A DNA stretch of 9,964 nucleotides from an uncultured Granulicatella sp. (GCA_900551535.1 URWJ01000043.1:1-9964), one strand, 5' to 3'; positions 1 through 6,509 are shown, counted from the first letter of the stretch. The notes: a model not told the origin generated them from the letters alone. Translations and numbers: made by a program.

Positions 1-36
1 GTCCAGTTTATTTTTATGAGTGATTATTCGGGCAAT

Positions 37-60
37 AAAAAAGAGCCCTAAGACTCTTTT
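37..60 (-). terminator. Intrinsic terminator of the larR-larE-DUF924 operon
   Basis: Read on the minus strand, a hairpin with 7-bp arms (AAAAGAG pairing with CTCTTTT, loop of 8 bases) lies just past the DUF924 stop codon and runs into TTTTTTATT. The stem is AT-rich, so it is of moderate strength, but its position and U-tract fit a rho-independent terminator. On the plus strand the A-tract and stem could also serve a gene coming from the left of the window. Confidence 0.75.
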
Positions 61-62
61 GT

Positions 63-599
63 TTAAAATCCTGGATGTTCTTGTAAGAAGGCTTCTTCTT
101 CAGGAGTTGAAGTTCTTCCAAGCACACGATTTCTGTGTGGGTATCGTCCGAAGCGCTCAATAATTTCACGGTGCTGGAGTTCGTATTTCTTCCGACGCTC
201 AAGCCCTGGTTCGTCAAACCATTTTACCGCCCAATCATGCACGGCTAATGACTCCGAATGCATAAACGGCATCACGACAAAGCTACGTTCTTGAATTGAA
301 AACTCATCCCAAAGAGACATTGCCTCTTTGGCAAGCTCCACTGCTAATGCATCTGAAGCAAACGCTCTAGCATCATCCCTAAACATATTTCTAGAAAATT
401 GATCCAGCACGATAATTTCTGCCAGGCGCCCTTTTGCACTACGACGCCAATCGGTAGTTTCCCCTGCAACAATCGCTTCGTAAGTTTCTAGAAAACGCGT
501 GCGAATTTCATTATCGAATTCCTCTGATTTCTTAAACCAATCGGTAGGCTCACATTCCACAAACCAGAAATCTAGAACCTCTTGTGGAGTTACCATCAT
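63..599 (-). CDS. DUF924 family protein
   Basis: Protein of 178 residues with the hallmarks of the DUF924 family (PF06041), a helical, TPR-like family without an established biochemical role. Visible family features are an N-terminal VLDFWF stretch (residues 8-13), LDQFSRNMFR (65-74), PFMHSE (111-116), HDW (121-123) and a C-terminal RFGRYPHRN block (149-157) followed by LGR and a TPEEEAFL segment. It looks full length and soluble, with no signal peptide. The start codon overlaps the larE stop as TAATG, and a second in-frame ATG follows directly, so translation is probably coupled to larE; no strong ribosome binding site is seen. The family is known elsewhere without lar genes, so a part in lactate racemisation is only suggested by position. 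Confidence 0.88.
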   Translation of the reverse strand: MMVTPQEVLDFWFVECEPTDWFKKSEEFDNEIRTRFLETYEAIVAGETTDWRRSAKGRLAEIIVLDQFSRNMFRDDARAFASDALAVELAKEAMSLWDEFSIQERSFVVMPFMHSESLAVHDWAVKWFDEPGLERRKKYELQHREIIERFGRYPHRNRVLGRTSTPEEEAFLQEHPGF

Positions 600-1423
600 T
601 ATTCTACCGCTGCTTTCTTTGTCTTTTCGTCGAGTTGGTCATTCATACGGCCGTATTTATACCCTTGAAGATCGACTGTTACAAATAAGAACCCTAAGTC
701 TTGCATCATCGCGTTAATTTCTTCATGATTTTTCACGAGCTTTTCAATTTGGTCTGCTCCGACTTCGATACGCGCCAAGTCTTGATGCACACGTACACGT
801 ACTGGTTCGAAACCACGCTTCGTAAAGTATTCTTCCGCCTTGAAGACTGCTTCTACTTTTTCAGGAGTGATGCGTGTTCCGTATGGGAAACGAGACGCTA
901 AACTGCATGAAGGAGTTTTGTTCCAGTTGGTAACACCTGCACGTTTGGCTAACTCACGAATTTCTGATTTATATAATCCCGCTTCTTGCAAGAGACTACG
1001 TACGCCTTCTTCATTACGCGCCTTCACACCTGGGCGATAATCATTGATGTCATCCATAATCAACCCATCTGAAAGCACGGTAAATCCTTCGCCCTCCACA
1101 TTCTTTTTAATGGTTTGATAGAGCATTTTCTTACTATAGTACCAGCTGTTTGGCGTATTTGAGGCGATATGTGGATCAGAGAGTTCTTCCATTTCAAGCC
1201 CTAGCACACGCGCGCCCATTTCCGTTCCAAGGTCAATCGCTTCACTAAATTCACGGTCTGAGAACAACTCAGAGTTCACTACTGCTGCGATGACATTATC
1301 ACGGCCAAGCGTATCCACGGCGATTTTTAATAGGTAACTACTATCAATCCCGCCAGAATATGGGACAACGATTTTCCCAACTTCCTTCAGCAATTCGCGT
1401 AATCGTGCTTCTTTTTCATCCAT
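599..1423 (-). CDS. larE: LarE, ATP-dependent sulfur transferase for nickel-pincer cofactor
   Basis: LarE of 274 residues, a PP-loop ATP pyrophosphatase-type enzyme. It adenylates the carboxylates of pyridinium-3,5-biscarboxylic acid mononucleotide (made by LarB) and turns them into thiocarboxylates, giving the precursor that LarC loads with nickel. The PP-loop SGGIDSS is at residues 23-29. The protein has one cysteine, Cys173 in the motif PSCSLASR, at the place of the sacrificial Cys176 of L. plantarum LarE, which gives up its sulfur and becomes dehydroalanine. It therefore belongs to the single-Cys class, not the iron-sulfur class with three cysteines. The gene starts 21 bp after larR, with AGAAGGAA upstream of the ATG, and is presumably co-transcribed with larR. 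In L. plantarum larE instead follows larD. Confidence 0.95.
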   Translation of the reverse strand: MDEKEARLRELLKEVGKIVVPYSGGIDSSYLLKIAVDTLGRDNVIAAVVNSELFSDREFSEAIDLGTEMGARVLGLEMEELSDPHIASNTPNSWYYSKKMLYQTIKKNVEGEGFTVLSDGLIMDDINDYRPGVKARNEEGVRSLLQEAGLYKSEIRELAKRAGVTNWNKTPSCSLASRFPYGTRITPEKVEAVFKAEEYFTKRGFEPVRVRVHQDLARIEVGADQIEKLVKNHEEINAMMQDLGFLFVTVDLQGYKYGRMNDQLDEKTKKAAVE

Positions 1424-1444
1424 TCTCGATTCCTTCTTTCTTTA

Positions 1445-2113
1445 TTAAAAGCTTTCGCGTCCTGTAAATTCTTCTAAATAAGCTTTATCTAATACCACTA
1501 GTTTTTGGTTGTGGATTTTAACAACGCCTTCTTCTTTAAGGTCATGAATAATGCGGTTTACACTATTACGAGTGGAGATTCCGCAAAATCCTGCAATGTC
1601 CTCATTCGTAACGTTGAAATCAATCAAGATGCCGCCTTCAGCTTCTACCCCAAATTGATTCATTAATTTATATAGGAAGGAACACACTGCTCCCTTTTTC
1701 CCATTCATCGTCATATATTGCAACGACTCGATGGTTTCAGATAATTTATTACGGTAATATTCACGCACGTAATCTTGCAACTTTTGGTCGTTTTTCACGT
1801 ATTCCCAAAACTTAATACGAGGGATACGGTAGAACGTTGCTTCGTCGCTTTCGATACGGACGTTAAACGGTGCAGATGTGTAGTTGGATACTTCATCACG
1901 TACCAATGAAACAATATCAACGGGAGTCACATAATCTAAATTAAACTCACGACCATCATTCATAATGATACTTGTCTTTACAACCCCATCGATTAACACA
2001 TACGTATATGCTTGTTCCAAACCACGGTAAGCCAAGTACATATGTTTTTTCTTCTTTATAATAGGGGTATTTTCTTTTTCTAAAAAATTGATTAAATATT
2101 CTTCGTTGTTCAA
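1445..2113 (-). CDS. larR: LarR-type Crp/Fnr transcriptional regulator of the lar genes
   Basis: Regulator of the Crp/Fnr family, 222 residues from the start chosen here. The N-terminal half is an effector-binding beta-roll domain, a dimerisation helix lies near residues 108-135, and a winged helix-turn-helix lies near 167-203 (NEDIAGFCGISTRNSVNRII region). Position, divergent from larA, fits LarR of L. plantarum, which activates lar genes in response to L-lactate. An upstream ATG at 2158 has no ribosome binding site and would add a hydrophobic tail absent from Crp proteins. The sequence AGAGGAG (2122-2128) lies 8 bases before a TTG at 2113, making TTG the best start; a GTG at 2122 is too close to that site. 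Effector specificity cannot be read from sequence; the LarR call rests mainly on context. Confidence 0.85.
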   Translation of the reverse strand: MNNEEYLINFLEKENTPIIKKKKHMYLAYRGLEQAYTYVLIDGVVKTSIIMNDGREFNLDYVTPVDIVSLVRDEVSNYTSAPFNVRIESDEATFYRIPRIKFWEYVKNDQKLQDYVREYYRNKLSETIESLQYMTMNGKKGAVCSFLYKLMNQFGVEAEGGILIDFNVTNEDIAGFCGISTRNSVNRIIHDLKEEGVVKIHNQKLVVLDKAYLEEFTGRESF

Positions 2114-2150
2114 ATTGAACACTCCTCTAATGCAAATTCCTATACACACT

Positions 2151-2156
2151 ATTATC
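2151..2156 (-). promoter_or_regulatory. Putative -10 element of the larR-larE-DUF924 promoter
   Basis: Minus-strand hexamer GATAAT lies about 23 bases upstream of the larR ribosome binding site. No good -35 hexamer occurs 16-18 bp further up; that space holds the TAAC/GTTA repeats, as expected for an activator-dependent promoter. The predicted start point would be near 2143-2144, placing the 2179-2190 palindrome at about -41. This is inferred from sequence only. Confidence 0.4.
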
Positions 2157-2172
2157 ATCTTATCACAGAAAA

Positions 2173-2195
2173 TAACGTTAACAAATGTTACTAAC
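2173..2195. promoter_or_regulatory. Candidate LarR operator (Lar box) with clustered TAAC/GTTA half-sites
   Basis: The divergent promoter region holds a dense cluster of TAAC/GTTA half-sites. The best symmetrical unit is TAACA-AA-TGTTA (2179-2190, perfect 5-bp arms). It is flanked by overlapping palindromes TAACGTTA (2173-2180) and GTTAcTAAC (2187-2195). LarR of L. plantarum is known to bind a 16-bp palindrome between larR and larA and to polymerise on DNA with L-lactate. I do not recall that site well enough to claim a sequence match, so this call rests on symmetry and position. Confidence 0.6.
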
Positions 2196-2231
2196 CTTTG
2201 GGACTTCCAAGCGCACTATTTTACGTATACT

Positions 2232-2237
2232 TATAAT
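2232..2237 (+). promoter_or_regulatory. -10 element of the larABCD promoter
   Basis: A perfect TATAAT lies 28 bases upstream of the larA start codon region, ahead of the ribosome binding site at 2252-2257. At the usual 16-18 bp spacing there is no recognisable -35 hexamer (sequence around 2209-2214 is GC-rich), so the promoter probably needs an activator. The predicted start point near 2244-2246 puts the 2179-2190 palindrome at about -60 to -61.5. Confidence 0.65.
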
Positions 2238-2265
2238 CGTATTAAAAATTTAAGGAGATGTTATC

Positions 2266-3546
2266 ATGGTTGAAATTAAACTACCTTATGACAAAAAATC
2301 TATTACTGCTGTAATTCCTGACAAAAACTTTGCTGGATTACTTGAATCTAAAGCTGAAAACTACCACAACCCACTTTCTGAACAAGAAACAGTGGAAAAA
2401 TCAATGGATAATCCAATTGGTAGCCAAACTTTAGAAGAATTAGCAAAAGGTAAAAAAGATATCGTGTTAATCAGTTCTGACCATACACGTCCAGTTCCTT
2501 CACATATCATCACACCAATCATTTTACGTCGTATCCGTAGCGTAAACCCAGACGCTCGTATCCGTATTTTAGTTGCGACTGGTTTCCACCGTCCTTCAAC
2601 TCGCGAAGAGTTAATTAACAAATACGGTCAAGAAATCGTGGACAACGAAGAAATCGTAATGCACATTTCTACAAACGACGAAGACATGGTTAAAATCGGT
2701 CAATTACCTTCAGGTGGTGACTGCATCATCAACCGTATCGCTGCTGAAGCAGACTTACTAATCGCTGAAGGATTTATCGAAAGCCACTTCTTCGCTGGAT
2801 TCTCTGGCGGACGTAAATCAGTTCTTCCTGGGGTTGCTTCATATAAAACAATTATGGCAAACCACAGTGGTGACTTTATCGACTCAGACAAATCACGTAC
2901 TGGTAACTTAGACCACAACCCAATCCACGAAGATATGTTATACGCAGCACGTACTGCAAACTTAGCCTTCATCGTAAACGTTGTATTAGACGGTGAAAAA
3001 CATATCATCGGTTCATTTGCCGGAGACATGGTTGAAGCGCATAAAGTAGGTTGCGAATTCGTTCGTGAATTAGCTCATGTAACTAAAATTCCTTGCGACA
3101 TCGCCGTTTCAACAAATGGTGGTTTCCCATTAGACCAAAACATCTACCAAGCTGTTAAAGGGATGACTGCTGCTGAAGCAACAAACAAAGAAGGCGGCGT
3201 AATCATCATGGTTGCTGGATGTCAAGATGGCCACGGTGGTGAAGGTTTCTACCGTAACTTAGCAGATGTTAAAGACCCTAAAGATTTCTTAGACCAAGCC
3301 ATTAACACTCCAAGACTTGAAACAGTTCCAGACCAATGGACTTCACAAATCTTAGCGCGTATTCTAGTGCATCACCACGTAATTTTTGTATCTGACTTAG
3401 TTGAACCAAGTCTTATCACAAACATGCATATGGAATTAGCGAAAACATTTGACGAAGCTCTTGCACGTGCCTTCGAACTTCAAGGAGCAGACGCAAAAGT
3501 AACAGTTATCCGCGATGGATTATCTGTTATCGTTGAAGATAAATAA
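2266..3546 (+). CDS. larA: LarA, nickel-dependent lactate racemase
   Basis: Lactate racemase of 426 residues, interconverting D- and L-lactate in the cytoplasm through hydride transfer to the nickel-pincer cofactor. Residues known in L. plantarum LarA appear at the same numbers: Lys184 (covalent cofactor attachment, in GGRK), nickel ligand His200 (ANH), catalytic His108 and His174, and the substrate or cofactor pocket residues Asp72, Arg75, Tyr294, Gln295, Lys298 and Trp358. This supports a true lactate racemase over the many LarA homologues acting on other 2-hydroxyacids. The start has a strong AAGGAG (2252-2257) 8 bases upstream. Codon use is strongly biased (Leu mostly TTA, Arg mostly CGT), fitting high expression. 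It is the first gene of larABCD. Confidence 0.97.
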   Translation: MVEIKLPYDKKSITAVIPDKNFAGLLESKAENYHNPLSEQETVEKSMDNPIGSQTLEELAKGKKDIVLISSDHTRPVPSHIITPIILRRIRSVNPDARIRILVATGFHRPSTREELINKYGQEIVDNEEIVMHISTNDEDMVKIGQLPSGGDCIINRIAAEADLLIAEGFIESHFFAGFSGGRKSVLPGVASYKTIMANHSGDFIDSDKSRTGNLDHNPIHEDMLYAARTANLAFIVNVVLDGEKHIIGSFAGDMVEAHKVGCEFVRELAHVTKIPCDIAVSTNGGFPLDQNIYQAVKGMTAAEATNKEGGVIIMVAGCQDGHGGEGFYRNLADVKDPKDFLDQAINTPRLETVPDQWTSQILARILVHHHVIFVSDLVEPSLITNMHMELAKTFDEALARAFELQGADAKVTVIRDGLSVIVEDK

Positions 3547-3547
3547 T

Positions 3548-4291
3548 ATGAAACAAGAAGAAATCCTACAACAAGTTAAAGATGGACGCCTCTCAATTGA
3601 AGAAGCGTCCACCCTTCTGAAAGGGATTGAAGACATTGGTTACGCGGCCATTGATCTTTCTCGCCAAAAGCGCAATGGATTTCCAGAAATCATCTATGGT
3701 GAAGGAAAAAACATTGAGCAATTAATTGGCATCATCACGGCAATGAATGAGCATAAAACAGCTATTCTTGCAACACGCGTCAACGCTGAAAAAGGGGAAG
3801 CTCTCTCCCTTGCTTTCCCTGAAGGCGTCTATGAACCTCTCGGACGTACCTTCGTCCTTAACCCAATCGCACCAAAACATGAACACTACATCGCAGTCGT
3901 TACAGCTGGTACAAGCGACATTCCTGTTGCCGAAGAAGCGGCTGTCACTGCTGAGACATTCGGAAATCACGTCAAACGTATTTACGACGTCGGAGTGGCA
4001 GGGATTCACCGCCTCTTCAATCGTCTCGAAGACATCCAAGGCGCTAGCGTCGTGATTGTCATCGCCGGTATGGAAGGTGCGCTTGTCAGTGTCGTTGGCG
4101 GTTTAGTAGACGTTCCTGTGATTGCCGTTCCAACCAGCATCGGATATGGAACGAATCTTCAAGGGGTGACGACTTTACTCAGCATGCTGACTTCTTGCGC
4201 AAGCGGCGTTACTGTCGTGAACATCGATAACGGTTTTGGCGCAGCCTATTCAGCAAGCATGATTAACAACATTCGAGGAGGACTCGCATGA
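3548..4291 (+). CDS. larB: LarB, nicotinic acid adenine dinucleotide carboxylase/hydrolase
   Basis: LarB, 247 residues, starts nickel-pincer cofactor synthesis by carboxylating nicotinic acid adenine dinucleotide at C5 of the pyridinium ring and cleaving the phosphoanhydride, giving pyridinium-3,5-biscarboxylic acid mononucleotide. The C-terminal half (about residues 114-240) is a PurE-like carboxylase fold, with VVTAGTSD (117-124), GMEGAL (174-179) and SCASG (216-220). Cys217 and Glu176 should match the catalytic Cys221 and Glu180 of L. plantarum LarB; both are offset by four. I chose the ATG one base after the larA stop: an in-frame ATG at 3515 inside larA lacks a ribosome binding site and would add 11 unmatched residues. 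The end overlaps larC by ATGA. Weak Shine-Dalgarno (GAAG) suggests coupling to larA translation. Confidence 0.95.
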   Translation: MKQEEILQQVKDGRLSIEEASTLLKGIEDIGYAAIDLSRQKRNGFPEIIYGEGKNIEQLIGIITAMNEHKTAILATRVNAEKGEALSLAFPEGVYEPLGRTFVLNPIAPKHEHYIAVVTAGTSDIPVAEEAAVTAETFGNHVKRIYDVGVAGIHRLFNRLEDIQGASVVIVIAGMEGALVSVVGGLVDVPVIAVPTSIGYGTNLQGVTTLLSMLTSCASGVTVVNIDNGFGAAYSASMINNIRGGLA

Positions 4292-5706
4292 GCACATTAT
4301 ATTTAGAACCATTTTCTGGGCTGAGCGGTGATATGCTAAATGCTCTTCTACTCGATTTAGGAGCCGACCGCAAGCATCTTGAAGAAGCCCTTAAGACGAT
4401 TTCGCTCGACGGTTATCATCTTCATGTAGACCGCATCGCGAAAAGTAGTATTTGGGGAACAGACTTCGATGTGCATATGGAACACGGTGAAAAAGACCAT
4501 GGAATCGCTGGCGACTTTGATCATCCCCATCACGACCACGGCCATGAACATCACCATGAGCACGAACATACACATGCTCATTCACATACGCACGAAGAAC
4601 ACACACATGCACACACTCATACGCATGAACATTCACACGAACATGACCACGATCATCATCATGAGCATGAACATACTCACGACGGTCATTCTCATGAACA
4701 TACACATAGTCATCATCACCATCACGGAGAAGTTCGTGGGTTGAAAGAAATCGAAACGATTATTCTTTCAAGTGGTGTCAGTGACTTTGTAAAAGAAAAA
4801 AGTTTGGAAGTATTCCGTGACATCGCACAAGCGGAAGCGAACGTACACCAAATGCCTGTGGAGGAAATTCACTTCCACGAGGTTGGCGCAACAGACTCTA
4901 TCATCGACATCATGAGCTTCTTCATTTTGTGGGAAACACTCGACATCGATGCGGTATACAGCACTGCTGTCACTGAAGGTAGCGGTACGATTACCGTTGC
5001 ACATGGAGTCATGCCTGTACCGGTTCCTGCTGTAATGCAATTAAGACTCGGAACTTCGATTCCATTCTCACAAGACTTTGATATTCACACAGAGCTTGTG
5101 ACACCAACCGGCCTTGCTCTCTTTAAGGCCATTCACCCAGTATTTGCACAACCTTCAAACCTAACTGCTACAAAAGTCGGTTACGGTTTTGGGAAACGTG
5201 ACACGGGTAAATTCAATGCGTTACGCGGAACACTCTTAGAGAAAAGTTCACTTTCTCATCAAGTCGTGACTTCCAATAACGATGAAATCATTCAAATCGA
5301 TACAACCATCGATGACCAAAGCGGTGAAGAGCTTGGCTACATCATGAGCCTTTTATTAGAAGAAGGCGCACTTGATGTGCACTACACTCCCGTTTACACA
5401 AAGAAAAACCGTCCGGCAACACATCTCACACTTCTCATTCAAGAAGGAGACCTCGAACGGTTTACAGCCATTTTATTCGAACAAACATCAACGATTGGCT
5501 TTCGTTATCAAAACGTCCAACGTAAAGTCATGACTCGCACTTTCGAGACTCAACAAACGAGCCTCGGAGATGTGAAAGTAAAGAAAAACCAATACGGTAC
5601 TTTTACAAAATCAACATTAGAATATGAAGACTGTGCTAGAATCGCCCACGAAACTGGATTATCGATTCAAGCCGTCTATCAACAATTAACAAAAGAATTA
5701 CATTAA
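4288..5706 (+). CDS. larC: LarC, CTP-dependent nickel insertase with long His-rich segment
   Basis: LarC, 472 residues, inserts nickel into the dithiocarboxylated pincer nucleotide in a CTP-dependent step, the last in cofactor synthesis. The N-terminal part starts with the family motif LEPFSGLSGDM (residues 6-16); HEVGATDSIIDI (197-208) and TELVTPTGLA (268-277) follow, and the C-terminal LarC2 domain runs from about 330. A His-rich segment occupies residues 79-146 with 38 histidines, likely a nickel reservoir. In L. plantarum the LarC1 and LarC2 parts are joined by a programmed -1 frameshift; here they are one continuous frame. GAGGAGGA (4274-4282) gives a strong ribosome binding site, and the start codon overlaps the larB stop (ATGA). 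Confidence 0.96.
   Translation: MSTLYLEPFSGLSGDMLNALLLDLGADRKHLEEALKTISLDGYHLHVDRIAKSSIWGTDFDVHMEHGEKDHGIAGDFDHPHHDHGHEHHHEHEHTHAHSHTHEEHTHAHTHTHEHSHEHDHDHHHEHEHTHDGHSHEHTHSHHHHHGEVRGLKEIETIILSSGVSDFVKEKSLEVFRDIAQAEANVHQMPVEEIHFHEVGATDSIIDIMSFFILWETLDIDAVYSTAVTEGSGTITVAHGVMPVPVPAVMQLRLGTSIPFSQDFDIHTELVTPTGLALFKAIHPVFAQPSNLTATKVGYGFGKRDTGKFNALRGTLLEKSSLSHQVVTSNNDEIIQIDTTIDDQSGEELGYIMSLLLEEGALDVHYTPVYTKKNRPATHLTLLIQEGDLERFTAILFEQTSTIGFRYQNVQRKVMTRTFETQQTSLGDVKVKKNQYGTFTKSTLEYEDCARIAHETGLSIQAVYQQLTKELH
4522..4725 (+). repeat. Degenerate CAT/CAC-rich repeat encoding the LarC His tract
   Basis: This stretch is built of short imperfect repeats of the form CAT/CAC alternating with GAA, ACA, GCT or TCA codons, encoding His-X dipeptides (X mostly Glu, Thr, Ser, Asp or Ala) and a terminal run of five histidines. 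Thirty-eight of 68 codons are His. Codons vary between CAT and CAC, so it is not a perfect tandem array, but it is repetitive enough to change length by slippage or recombination. Confidence 0.85.
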
Positions 5707-5719
5707 GGAGAATCAACCA

Positions 5720-6448
5720 ATGGATCAAACATTTATGCATTTATTATTATCAGAATTTATGGGAACAGCCCTCATGATTATCTTCGGGGTCGGCGTACAC
5801 TGTGATGACGTCTTGAAGAAAACAAAATACGCTGGAACAGGTCACTTATTCGCCATCACAACATGGGCATTCGGTATCACTGTTGCTTTATTCATCTTTG
5901 GTGGTGTAAGTATCAACCCTGCTATGGCTCTTGCTAAAGTGGTTTTAGGAGTACTTCCTGCAGAACAATTCATCCCAATCGCAATCGCTGAATTCTTAGG
6001 AGCATTCGTCGGTGCGGTTATCGTATGGTTCATGTACGCAGACCACTTCACAGCTTCTGAAGGACTTGTTGACGGCGTTGCAATCCGTAACATCTTCTCA
6101 ACAAACCCTAACTGCCGTAACTTACCACGTAACTACTTCGTCGAAGCATTTGCAACTTTCATTTTCTTAACAGCTATCTTAGCAACTGAAAATGTAAACA
6201 AAGAATTATTACCAATCGTGGTTGGTTTAATCGTATGGGCTGTCGGTATGGGTCTTGGAGGTACAACTGGATTCGCGATGAACCAAGCTCGTGACTTAGG
6301 ACCTCGTCTTGCTTACCAATTATTACCAATCAAAAACAAAGTCAATAACGACTGGCAATATGGATTATTAGTACCTGGTACTGCTCCATTCATCGGCGCT
6401 GTATGTGCCGCATTCTTCGTTCGTTACTACTTAGGTTACTTTATGTAA
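5720..6448 (+). CDS. larD: LarD, aquaglyceroporin-type lactic acid channel (MIP family)
   Basis: MIP-family membrane channel of 242 residues with six hydrophobic segments (about 5-26, 41-62, 84-105, 138-158, 163-184, 218-240) and two re-entrant loops. In L. plantarum the LarD channel (GlpF1) conducts lactic acid as well as glycerol-type solutes, giving the racemase access to external lactate. The first pore motif is a normal NPA (66-68). The second reads NQARD (188-192), with Gln189 where Pro is usual; the selectivity-filter Arg191 is kept, and Trp49 likely matches GlpF Trp48. AAGGAG overlaps the larC stop, so expression is tied to the operon. The gene call as larD rests on family plus position after larC. 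Codon bias is strong, as in larA. Confidence 0.92.
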   Translation: MDQTFMHLLLSEFMGTALMIIFGVGVHCDDVLKKTKYAGTGHLFAITTWAFGITVALFIFGGVSINPAMALAKVVLGVLPAEQFIPIAIAEFLGAFVGAVIVWFMYADHFTASEGLVDGVAIRNIFSTNPNCRNLPRNYFVEAFATFIFLTAILATENVNKELLPIVVGLIVWAVGMGLGGTTGFAMNQARDLGPRLAYQLLPIKNKVNNDWQYGLLVPGTAPFIGAVCAAFFVRYYLGYFM

Positions 6449-6470
6449 TATTTATATCTGTAAAAAATAT

Positions 6471-6500
6471 GCGGAAGAGAATAATTCTCTTCCGCTTTTT
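6471..6500. terminator. Bidirectional terminator between larD and the DUF1310-like gene
   Basis: A perfect 11-bp stem GCGGAAGAGAA/TTCTCTTCCGC with a TAA loop (6471-6495) is followed by TTTTT on the plus strand and preceded by an A-run (6462-6467) that gives a U-tract on the minus strand. It ends larABCD and the convergent gene at 6510-6899. Confidence 0.93.
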
Positions 6501-6509
6501 CTATATCAT

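Noticed and set aside
2170..2183. Possible CcpA cre site at AAATAACGTTAACA upstream of larA
   Set aside because: The right half fits the cre pattern but the left half misses three positions, including the conserved TG. It overlaps the more symmetrical TAAC/GTTA cluster, which explains it better.
2178..2191. AdcR-like zinc box TTAAC...GTTA in the lar operator
   Set aside because: The AdcR box has 2 bases between TTAAC and GTTAA; here there are 4 and the outer base differs. The genes concerned are not zinc related.
2361..3029. Minus-strand open frames inside larA
   Set aside because: Antisense shadows caused by strong codon bias in larA; no start signals or recognisable protein.
3515..3547. 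Upstream ATG as the larB start
   Set aside because: It lies inside larA without a ribosome binding site and adds 11 residues before the usual LarB N-terminus; ATG at 3548 gives the normal length.
4357..4744. Open frames opposite and alongside larC in the His-rich region (minus 4357-4581, 4391-4705; plus 4469-4744)
   Set aside because: These are frame shadows of the CAT/CAC repeat; they have no ribosome binding site and low-complexity sequence.
5200..5290. Programmed frameshift signal at the LarC1/LarC2 boundary
   Set aside because: The frame is continuous and no X XXY YYZ heptamer was found in the right register; GGTTTTGGGAAA does not fit.
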